Shown here piece after piece: positions 1-6,146 of a DNA stretch of 7,069 nucleotides. The DNA comes from SAR116 cluster bacterium. Its GTDB lineage: Bacteria > Pseudomonadota > Alphaproteobacteria > Puniceispirillales > GCA-002684695. Below the pieces are notes generated by a model. It was not told where the DNA came from. It ran no database searches and saw only the letters and a list, made by a program, of their open reading frames with translations. The DNA is taken from contig NYVQ01000032.1 in NCBI GenBank assembly GCA_002684695.1, positions 9,082 to 16,150 of the forward strand, written 5' to 3'. Position 1 is the first letter of the stretch, and every line of letters starts with the position of its first letter. The position numbers were made by a program, and so were the translations under genes.

Positions 1-2582
1 TTTATTTGACCACGTCTAGTTTTGACATAAACTAGGTCGCCAGGCTGAACCCCAACATTTTTTAATTGTGAAGGGCTTACATGAACTTCAGGTATCGGTT
101 CGATTGCATCTAGAACTATACTTCGCCTAGTCATTGAACCTGTATGCCAATGTTCTAACAATCTTCCAGTAGTAAGTACAAGAGGAAATTCATCATTAAC
201 TTTTTCATCAGGGGGTAGTATCGAAGTACTTGTCATTTTACCTTTCCCATTTGGTGTGGGAAACCCATCTTTAAACAAAAGTTCTGAACCTTCACTAAAT
301 TCATCCTTACATGGATAAGTGACTGCATTTTCTTTTTCTAATCTTTCCCAGGTAATTCCATTTAATGAAGGCATTACATCTTTCATTTCGTTAAAAATTT
401 CTTTTGGGCTATCGTAGTTCCAATTAAGGCCCATTCGAACTCCAAGTTCCTTGATAATCCACCAATCTTGTTTTGACTCTCCTGGCATAGGAACAGCTTT
501 TCTTCCAATTTGTACTTTTCTATCTGTATTAGTTACAGTGCCATCTTTTTCTGGCCAAGCTGAGGCAGGTAAGATTACATCTGCATAAGAAGAAGTTTCA
601 GTTGGAAAAATATCTTGAACGACTAAAAAGTCTAGATTTGCTAATGCTGCTCTTGCGTGATTTTGATCAGGGTCAGACATTGCTGGGTTTTCACCCATAA
701 TGTATAATCCTTTAAGTTCCCCATCATAAGCAGCGTTTATAATTTCAACGACAGTAAGGCCTTTCTTGTTATCAAGTTCTGTGTGCCAATAATCACTCAT
801 AGTAGTTCCATGATCACCTTCAACACTTTTATAATCTGGGTAAAACATTGGAATTAACCCAGCATCTGATGCTCCCTGAACATTATTTTGACCTCTAAGT
901 GGATGTAAGCCCGTACCAGGTAAGCCTATATTGCCAGTTAATAGTGCCAAAGAAATTAAACATCTTGCATTATCAGTTCCATGAGTATGTTGGCTTATAC
1001 CCATTCCCCAAAAAATTAATGATTTTGATTTCGCAAACTCTCTTGCTAAATTTCGAATTCTTTTTGCAGAAATTCCACAAATTTTTTCCATATTTTCAGG
1101 GCTATAATTTTCAGTAGATTTTTTTAAGTCCTCAAAACCAATAGTTTGTTTTTCTACGTATTCCTTGTTATATAAATTCTCATTTATGATAGTGTGTATT
1201 ACTCCATTTAATAATGACACATCAGATCCTGGGAGAAAATTTATAGAATCTTGGGCGTATCTATCCAAAGCTTGCCCCCTTGGGTCCAGAATAAAAAGTT
1301 TAGTACCATTTTTGGCAGCATTTTTAATAAAAGTTGCTGCAACTGGGTGATTTACTGTAGGATTAGCACCAATAACCCAAATAACTTCAGCGTTTTTAGC
1401 CTCTGAAAAAGGTGCAGTTACCGCACCAGATCCAATATTTTCCAAAAGTGCGGCTACTGATGAGGCATGGCAAAGTCTAGTGCAATGATCAACATTATTA
1501 GTTTTAAATGCTGTCCTAATTAGTTTTTGAAATAAATATGCTTCTTCGTTGCTCCCTTTAGCTGAGCCAAAGCCTGCTAGCGAATTTGGTCCATAAGTAT
1601 TTTTTAAATCACGTAATTTTTTGCTAGCATAATCTAAAGCCTCATCCCAAGAAGCCTCCCTGAAATTTGATAAAATATATTCAGCATCGAATTTATTATT
1701 AGAACTTTTAATAGAATTTTCTAATCTTATCAGAGGTTTTGTTAATCTTTCACTACTAGATATATAATCAAATCCGTAGCGACCTTTTACACAAAGCCTA
1801 CTTTTGTTTGCAGGACCAGGTCTTCCTGAAACAGAAATTATTTTATCATCTTTAATATTATAAGTTAATTGACACCCCACACCACAGTAAGGACAAATAG
1901 AATCTACCTTTCTGTCAGGTTCAAATTTAAAATTTTGGTTTTCATCTAAAACAGTTTTTGGCATTAGTGCACCAGTTGGACATGCTTGGACACATTCACC
2001 ACAGCCAACACATGTGCTTTCCCCTAAATCGTCATCAAAGTCGAAAACAATTTTAGTCTCACTTCCTCTTCCAGAAAAGCCTATAACATCATTAACTTGA
2101 ACCTCCCTGCATGCTCTTACACATAGACCACATTGAATACAAGCATCCAAATTAACAGCAATAGCAGGATGAGAACTGTCAGGCTCAGGGCTGGATTTAC
2201 TTAAAAACCTATTCCCATTAGTTTTAGTTTGATTGTTAATCTCTTTGAAGTGACTATTAGGGTCATGAATTACTTCTGTAGGTTGATCAGAATCAAGTAA
2301 TTCTAATACAAGTGAACGTGATTTTGTTGCTTTACTAGAGTTTGTAAACACCTTCATATTCTCAGAAGGTTTTCTAATGCAACTTGCAGCTAAAACTCTT
2401 TCACCTTCTATTTCAACCATACAGGCTCTGCAATTCCCATCAGGTCTATAGCTTTCTTTGGGAGAAAAGCATAAATGAGGTATTGTTTCACCTAGCCTCT
2501 CTGAGACTTCCCAGATAGTTTCATTAGAAAAAGCTGATACTTTTTGTCCATTTAATTCAAAATTTATTTTATCTTTATTCAT
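1..2582 (-). CDS. fdsA: NAD-dependent formate dehydrogenase, catalytic alpha subunit (3' end outside window)
   Basis: Cytoplasmic molybdenum/tungsten enzyme oxidising formate to CO2 and passing electrons to the FdsGB diaphorase. An open frame of 860 codons runs from an ATG at 2582 to the window edge. FdsA proteins are usually about 920-960 residues, so roughly 60-100 C-terminal residues are missing. Domains in order: a plant-type [2Fe-2S] domain with C38, C51, C54 and C68; a double [4Fe-4S] ferredoxin domain with C148/C151/C154/C158 and C191/C194/C197/C201; the MopB cluster motif CPYCGVGC (from C230) closing at C264, followed by K266; then the bis-MGD domains. The metal ligand is C371 followed by H372 (RLCHASS), so this is a Cys enzyme, not a selenocysteine one. 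R563 in RGQNNVQGASD matches the substrate-site arginine. The MGD-binding C-terminal domain begins near residue 790 (TTGRLLEHWHTGSMTRR). The ATG lies 13 bases after the fdsGB stop with only a weak purine-rich leader, implying coupling. Family assignment is firm; Mo versus W cannot be decided. Confidence 0.95.
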   Translation of the reverse strand, partial: MNKDKINFELNGQKVSAFSNETIWEVSERLGETIPHLCFSPKESYRPDGNCRACMVEIEGERVLAASCIRKPSENMKVFTNSSKATKSRSLVLELLDSDQPTEVIHDPNSHFKEINNQTKTNGNRFLSKSSPEPDSSHPAIAVNLDACIQCGLCVRACREVQVNDVIGFSGRGSETKIVFDFDDDLGESTCVGCGECVQACPTGALMPKTVLDENQNFKFEPDRKVDSICPYCGVGCQLTYNIKDDKIISVSGRPGPANKSRLCVKGRYGFDYISSSERLTKPLIRLENSIKSSNNKFDAEYILSNFREASWDEALDYASKKLRDLKNTYGPNSLAGFGSAKGSNEEAYLFQKLIRTAFKTNNVDHCTRLCHASSVAALLENIGSGAVTAPFSEAKNAEVIWVIGANPTVNHPVAATFIKNAAKNGTKLFILDPRGQALDRYAQDSINFLPGSDVSLLNGVIHTIINENLYNKEYVEKQTIGFEDLKKSTENYSPENMEKICGISAKRIRNLAREFAKSKSLIFWGMGISQHTHGTDNARCLISLALLTGNIGLPGTGLHPLRGQNNVQGASDAGLIPMFYPDYKSVEGDHGTTMSDYWHTELDNKKGLTVVEIINAAYDGELKGLYIMGENPAMSDPDQNHARAALANLDFLVVQDIFPTETSSYADVILPASAWPEKDGTVTNTDRKVQIGRKAVPMPGESKQDWWIIKELGVRMGLNWNYDSPKEIFNEMKDVMPSLNGITWERLEKENAVTYPCKDEFSEGSELLFKDGFPTPNGKGKMTSTSILPPDEKVNDEFPLVLTTGRLLEHWHTGSMTRRSIVLDAIEPIPEVHVSPSQLKNVGVQPGDLVYVKTRRGQI

Positions 2583-2595
2583 TAATAATTCTTTT

Positions 2596-4269
2596 TTATT
2601 TAATTCCTACATCTTCTGGAAAAAATTTCAATACTGATAAAATAGGATTTGAAGCAGCTTGACCTAATCCACATATGGAAGCATTAGACATTACTTCTGA
2701 TATATCATTCAATAAATCTTTATTCCATTTACTATTATTTTTAATAATACTTATTATTTTTTCAGTACCATTTCTGCAAGGTGTACATTGTCCACAACTT
2801 TCATGTTTAAAAAAAGAAACAAGATTTAGTGCGACGTCTGAAAGACTATCTTTATTGGACAAAATCACAATTGCATGTGAGCCAACAAAACAACCATATT
2901 TAGCTAATTCGCCCCCAAAATCCAAAGGAATATCTCCCTTTGTTGATGGTAAAATCCCACCAGAGGCACCTCCAGGTAGGTATGCTTTAAATTCATGGCC
3001 GTCAAGCATTCCTCCACACTTGCTAATAAGCTCATTTACAGTTGAGCCTGCTGGAGCAAGAACAACTCCAGGGAATTTTACCCTTCCTGAAACTGAGTAA
3101 CTTCTTGGACCAGGGTTGTTTTTAGTCCCCATATTTGCAAAGTTGTCACCGCCTTTCTCAATAATTTCTCTTATCCAGAATAATGTTTCAATATTGTTTA
3201 CTAAAGTCGGTTTATCAAATATTCCTTTTTGGGCAACGTATGGAGGCCTATGTCTTGGAAGACCTCTTTTGCCTTCTATTGATTCTATCATTGCGGACTC
3301 TTCCCCGCAAATATAAGCGCCAGCGCCTCTTCTAAGATGAATATTTATGTCAGTATTAATATATAATTTAACTTTTTTTATTTCTCTGTTTAAAAAAAGT
3401 CTTATTTCAGGGTACTCATCTCTAATATAAAAATAACAATCTTTAGCACCAATGAATGAAGCTGCTATAAGCATGCCTTCTAAAACTTTATGGGGATCTT
3501 GTTCAAGATAAAATCTATCTTTAAAGGTGCCTGGCTCACCTTCATCACCATTTACTGCTACATATTTTATTCCATTTTCAGAACTAACGATTTCCCATTT
3601 TTTGAAAGTTGGAAACCCTGCTCCACCCAAGCCCCTAAGGCCAGAAACTTTAATTTCATTTAAAATTACTTCTTTTGAAATTTCACCATTTATAATTTTT
3701 GATAAAGTTGTATATCCACCACCTTTTACATATCTTTCAAAATCTATAGAATTATCTGTAGGGTTTAAAATTTCTGAACCATTTAATATATTAATAATTT
3801 TTTCCTTGTTAGCTTTAGGAATCAAAAGATGTCCTTTTGCAGCTGTAGGGGCCATATCACAAGCGCCTAAGCATGGTGCTTCAATTACGCGAACATCATT
3901 TCCAGTATTGCTTTTTATGTCATTAATTAATTCATTTGAGCCATTTATAAAGCAAGATAAGGAATTACAAACCCTAATAGTAATTTTTGGAGGAGGGTTC
4001 TCATTATCTTTAATTAAATCGAAGTGATCATAAAAACTAGCAACTTCCCACACCTCTACTAACGGTAATTTCATCTCGTGTGATAAAGCTTCTAAACAGT
4101 CGCTTGATATATAACCATTTTTATCTTGAATTAAATGAAGATATTCAATTAACATATCTCTTTTAAGATTGCCATTCCCTATAATGTTTCTTAAATCAGC
4201 AATTGCTAACTGTTTAACTTGTCTGCCTTTAGGCTTAAAATTTCCTTGTTTTTTCTTTTTTTTAAGCAC
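2596..4269 (-). CDS. fdsB: Formate dehydrogenase diaphorase subunit, FdsG-FdsB (NuoE-NuoF) fusion
   Basis: Electron-transfer subunit that takes electrons from FdsA and reduces NAD+ at FMN. The 557-residue protein joins two families that are often separate. Residues 1 to about 165 are NuoE/FdsG-like (thioredoxin-fold [2Fe-2S]) with C101, C106, C133 and C137. From about 180 onward it is NuoF/FdsB-like: the glycine-rich GLRGLGGAGFPTFKKW (210-225) and VNGDEGEPGTFKDR form the NADH/FMN region, followed by GAGAYICGEESA. The C-terminal [4Fe-4S] site has C492, C495, C498 and C533. The start is GTG at 4269. An AAGG lies 12 bases upstream, and the next in-frame Met is residue 39, inside the conserved NuoE helix region. 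The first 20 residues are a lysine-rich tail encoded by an A8-G-A6 run, leading into KGRQV, which I recall in other alphaproteobacterial fusions. First gene of the operon; fdsA follows after 13 bases. The exact start is less certain than the identity. Confidence 0.93.
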   Translation of the reverse strand: MLKKKKKQGNFKPKGRQVKQLAIADLRNIIGNGNLKRDMLIEYLHLIQDKNGYISSDCLEALSHEMKLPLVEVWEVASFYDHFDLIKDNENPPPKITIRVCNSLSCFINGSNELINDIKSNTGNDVRVIEAPCLGACDMAPTAAKGHLLIPKANKEKIINILNGSEILNPTDNSIDFERYVKGGGYTTLSKIINGEISKEVILNEIKVSGLRGLGGAGFPTFKKWEIVSSENGIKYVAVNGDEGEPGTFKDRFYLEQDPHKVLEGMLIAASFIGAKDCYFYIRDEYPEIRLFLNREIKKVKLYINTDINIHLRRGAGAYICGEESAMIESIEGKRGLPRHRPPYVAQKGIFDKPTLVNNIETLFWIREIIEKGGDNFANMGTKNNPGPRSYSVSGRVKFPGVVLAPAGSTVNELISKCGGMLDGHEFKAYLPGGASGGILPSTKGDIPLDFGGELAKYGCFVGSHAIVILSNKDSLSDVALNLVSFFKHESCGQCTPCRNGTEKIISIIKNNSKWNKDLLNDISEVMSNASICGLGQAASNPILSVLKFFPEDVGIK

Positions 4270-4291
4270 TAATCTATTTAACCTTATCTGC

Positions 4292-4305
4292 AGTCATTAA
4301 TGACT
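4292..4305. promoter_or_regulatory. Perfect 14-bp palindrome, candidate operator for the fds operon
   Basis: AGTCATTAATGACT is identical to its reverse complement over all 14 bases; the flanking bases do not extend it. It lies 22 bases upstream of the fdsGB start codon and overlaps the transcription start expected from the predicted -10 at 4310-4315. A repressor dimer bound here would block the operon. The palindrome is seen directly; its role as an operator is inferred from position, and no regulator gene is visible in the window. Confidence 0.45.
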
Positions 4306-4309
4306 TGTT

Positions 4310-4338
4310 ATAATAAAAAAACAACATAAACAATTAAA
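4310..4338 (-). promoter_or_regulatory. Possible sigma-70 promoter of the fdsGB-fdsA operon
   Basis: On the minus strand TATTAT (4315-4310) matches the -10 consensus at five of six bases. A weak -35, TTTAAT (4338-4333), lies 17 bases upstream. The overlapping TATAAC (4312-4307) is an alternative -10. In such A/T-rich DNA chance matches are common, so the call rests mainly on position ahead of the operon. Confidence 0.3.
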
Positions 4339-4373
4339 TTATTTCAAATAATTAATATTTTTTTTAACATATA

Positions 4374-4400
4374 TTGAAATTATTTTTTTTTAGTTATAAT
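4374..4400 (+). promoter_or_regulatory. Likely sigma-70 promoter of dksA
   Basis: TTGAAA (4374-4379) and a consensus TATAAT (4395-4400) are separated by 15 bases, slightly short of the ideal 17. Transcription would start near 4407, giving a leader of about 30 bases before the dksA ATG. A second TATAAT at 4418-4423 would leave only a few leader bases and is less likely. Confidence 0.45.
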
Positions 4401-4436
4401 GAATACGTTAATTAAAATATAATTTGAGATTTAGCT

Positions 4437-4877
4437 ATGACAAGTTCTGAAATTCCTCTTAATCAAATTAAATTACCTGATAATTACAAACCTTCTGAAG
4501 ATGAAGAATTTATGAACCCAATGCAACTAGCTTATTTTAGAAAAAAATTGTTAGATTGGAAAAATGAACTCTTGAGTGGAGCTTCTGATACAATTTTAGG
4601 CCTTTCTGAAGAAACTTTGCAAAAACCAGATGCTGCAGATAGAGCTCAATTAGAGGCTGATGCATCTATAGTTCTCAGGGCTAGAGATAGAGAGCGAAAA
4701 TTAATTTCAAAAATAGAGGCTGCTTTGAGAAGAATAGAAGATGGCTCTTATGGGTATTGTCAAGATACAGATGAACCAATAAATTTAAAAAGACTAGAGG
4801 CTCGTCCGATAGCCTCTTTATCTCTAGATGCTCAAGAAAAGCATGAGAGAATGGAAAAGGTTCACAGAGAAGATTAA
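4437..4877 (+). CDS. dksA: DksA-family RNA polymerase-binding transcription factor
   Basis: DksA binds the secondary channel of RNA polymerase and, with ppGpp, adjusts initiation at stringent-response promoters. The 146-residue protein has the family layout: an N-terminal region, a coiled coil (about 33-100) with the tip motif D65-A-A-D68-R-A70 equivalent to E. coli DxxDxA, then the C-terminal globular region beginning GSYGYC. Only one cysteine, C108, remains of the four that bind zinc in E. coli DksA; the other positions are occupied by residues such as T111. As I recall, alphaproteobacterial DksA proteins commonly have this CxxT-type form, which would make it a zinc-independent version. The length is close to the 151 residues of the E. 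coli protein. The ATG at 4437 is preceded by a weak TGAGA leader. The gene is divergent from fdsGB and 118 bases ahead of recA, with no clear terminator between. Confidence 0.95.
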   Translation: MTSSEIPLNQIKLPDNYKPSEDEEFMNPMQLAYFRKKLLDWKNELLSGASDTILGLSEETLQKPDAADRAQLEADASIVLRARDRERKLISKIEAALRRIEDGSYGYCQDTDEPINLKRLEARPIASLSLDAQEKHERMEKVHRED

Positions 4878-4890
4878 ATTTTAATTTTGA

Positions 4891-4905
4891 GAACAAAACA
4901 AGAAT
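4891..4905 (+). promoter_or_regulatory. LexA-like box 1 upstream of recA
   Basis: GAAC-N7-GAAT matches seven of the eight defined bases of the alphaproteobacterial LexA direct-repeat operator (GTTC-N7-GTTC, read here on the opposite strand as GAAC-N7-GAAC). It lies just upstream of the predicted recA -35 and shares the 12-mer GAACAAAACAAG with box 2. Operator function is inferred from motif and position. Confidence 0.5.
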
Positions 4906-4911
4906 ATTTAC

Positions 4912-4940
4912 TTTACAAAGGAACAAAACAAGTACATATT
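4912..4940 (+). promoter_or_regulatory. Possible recA promoter
   Basis: TTTACA (4912-4917) is followed after 17 bases by CATATT (4935-4940), a four-of-six -10 match. LexA-like box 2 fills the spacer, the usual place for an SOS operator. TATAGT at 4947-4952 is a better -10 on its own but has no -35 at a sensible distance. Confidence 0.4.
4921..4935 (+). promoter_or_regulatory. LexA-like box 2 within the recA promoter spacer
   Basis: GAAC-N7-GTAC matches seven of eight defined bases of the alphaproteobacterial LexA operator. Its first 12 bases are identical to those of box 1, starting exactly 30 bp downstream. It sits between the predicted -35 and -10, so binding would exclude RNA polymerase. 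Confidence 0.5.
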
Positions 4941-4984
4941 ATTATTTATAGTAATATTGCACTTATTAAAAATGTATGCGAAAT

Positions 4985-4989
4985 AGGAG
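4985..4989 (+). promoter_or_regulatory. Strong Shine-Dalgarno site of recA
   Basis: AGGAG ends six bases before the ATG at 4996. It is the clearest ribosome binding site in the window and fixes the recA start. Confidence 0.8.
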
Positions 4990-4995
4990 TTTCAA

Positions 4996-6063
4996 ATGGT
5001 AGCAGAGGTTGTTAAATTGAAAGAAAATTCAGAAGACAAAATAAAAGCACTAGAAATGGCTATTGGTCAAATAGAAAAATCCTTTGGAAAAGGGTCAGTA
5101 ATGAAACTGGGCCAAAGCGAATCAGTTGTTGATGTTGGATCAATTTCTTCAGGATCATTAAGCTTAGATATTGCACTTGGTATAGGTGGCTTTCCAAAAG
5201 GAAGAATTGTAGAAATTTATGGCCCAGAGTCTTCTGGAAAAACGACATTAGCGTTACATGTTTTGGCTGAGGCGCAAAAGACTGGTGGAACTTGTGCTTT
5301 TATTGATGCTGAACACGCTCTTGATACTGTGTATGCAAAAAAACTTGGTGTGAACGTTGATGAACTTGTTATTTCTCAGCCAGATGCTGGTGAACAAGCT
5401 TTAGAAATAACTGATACTTTAGTTAGGTCTGGGGCTGTCGATGTTTTGGTGGTTGATTCTGTTGCAGCTCTGACCCCAAGAGCTGAACTAGAAGGAGAGA
5501 TGGGTGATCATCATGTTGGATTGCATGCAAGATTAATGAGTCAGGCTTTAAGAAAGTTAACTGGCTCAATATCAAAATCTAATTGTTTAGTTATTTTCAT
5601 TAATCAAATTAGATTAAAAATTGGAGTTATGTTTGGAAATCCTGAAACTACGACTGGCGGAAACGCATTGAAGTTTTATTCCTCTGTCAGAATTGATATC
5701 AGGAGAGTAGGGGCAATAAAGGATAGAGACGATATAATAGGCAATCAAACTAGAGTTAAAGTTGTTAAAAATAAAGTTTCTGCTCCATTTCGTACAGTAG
5801 ACTTTGACATTATGTACGGAGAAGGAATATCAAAAACAGGAGAACTCGTAGATTTAGGAGTAAATACAGAAATTATTGAAAAATCTGGATCTTGGTACTC
5901 TTATAATACTGAAAGAATTGGTCAAGGAAGAGAAAATGCTAAAACTTTCTTAAAAGAAAATCCTGAAATTGCTAATGAAATTGAAGGTTTAATTAGGAAA
6001 AATTCTGGAATAGTTAATGAAAAAATGTTGGAAGAAAAGTCTCAACCAGAAAAAGATTTATAA
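4996..6063 (+). CDS. recA: Recombinase RecA
   Basis: ATP-dependent strand-exchange protein that forms filaments on single-stranded DNA and, where LexA exists, triggers its self-cleavage in the SOS response. The 355-residue protein is full length. Visible features: the N-terminal polymerisation helix (about 14-36, ALEMAIGQIEKSFGKGS), Walker A GPESSGKTT with K82, catalytic E105 in DAEHALD, and Walker B VLVVDS ending at D153-S154. Loop L1 is EGEMGDHHVGLHAR (165-178), followed by FINQIRLKIG and loop L2 FGNPETTTGGNALKF, then VKVVKNKVSAPF and the C-terminal domain with a modestly acidic tail. The L1 sequence has His where many RecA proteins have Ser (171) and where alphaproteobacterial ones often have Gln (176). 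The ATG at 4996 is supported by AGGAG. Possibly SOS-regulated through the two GAAC boxes upstream. alaS follows after 83 bases, the usual alphaproteobacterial order. Confidence 0.98.
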   Translation: MVAEVVKLKENSEDKIKALEMAIGQIEKSFGKGSVMKLGQSESVVDVGSISSGSLSLDIALGIGGFPKGRIVEIYGPESSGKTTLALHVLAEAQKTGGTCAFIDAEHALDTVYAKKLGVNVDELVISQPDAGEQALEITDTLVRSGAVDVLVVDSVAALTPRAELEGEMGDHHVGLHARLMSQALRKLTGSISKSNCLVIFINQIRLKIGVMFGNPETTTGGNALKFYSSVRIDIRRVGAIKDRDDIIGNQTRVKVVKNKVSAPFRTVDFDIMYGEGISKTGELVDLGVNTEIIEKSGSWYSYNTERIGQGRENAKTFLKENPEIANEIEGLIRKNSGIVNEKMLEEKSQPEKDL

Positions 6064-6146
6064 ATTAATTTTAAAAACTTAAATTTGTATTATGTAAAAA
6101 TATTGGTATACATATCTTAATTTAACGTCTACTAGGTTTTTATCAA
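6064..6146 (+). other. recA-alaS intergenic spacer
   Basis: An 83-base, A/T-rich gap. TTGTAT (6085-6090) and TATACA (6107-6112), 16 bases apart, could be a weak promoter for alaS but are not convincing. No G/C-rich hairpin followed by a T run is present, so there is no evident recA terminator and transcription may continue into alaS. Confidence 0.4.

Larger units (their letters stand above)
4270..4436. other. Divergent intergenic region between fdsGB and dksA
   Basis: A 167-bp, almost entirely A/T spacer holding the promoters of two divergent transcription units. It contains a perfect 14-bp palindrome near the fds side (4292-4305). It also contains an imperfect inverted repeat, arms 4336-4347 and 4374-4385 (11 of 12 positions pair), whose inner ends read TTTCAA and TTGAAA. 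No protein-coding frame worth calling was seen. Confidence 0.8.

Noticed and set aside
899..1350. Two short plus-strand frames opposite fdsA
   Set aside because: They lie inside the continuous fdsA frame, which holds conserved bis-MGD enzyme motifs there; their translations are low-complexity antisense readings.
1470..1472. Possible selenocysteine at the formate dehydrogenase active site
   Set aside because: The codon at the metal-ligand position is TGC (Cys371), not TGA, and no in-frame TGA occurs in fdsA.
2675..4027. Plus-strand open frames of 66-166 codons opposite fdsGB
   Set aside because: They overlap a strongly supported minus-strand gene with intact motifs, show no family features and have no ribosome binding sites; they are shadows.
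4274..4297. Seven-codon minus-strand frame (MTADKVK, then TAG) just before the fdsGB GTG
   Set aside because: It starts inside the palindrome, has no ribosome binding site, is in a different frame from fdsGB and is short enough to be chance; it does not join fdsGB by any single slip because its stop precedes the GTG.
4938..4957. Small TATTA...TAATA inverted repeat ahead of recA
   Set aside because: Five A/T base pairs around a seven-base loop is expected by chance in such A/T-rich DNA.
6064..6100. Possible recA terminator in the A/T-rich repeats after the stop
   Set aside because: The only pairing is short A/T arms without a G/C stem or a clear U tract.
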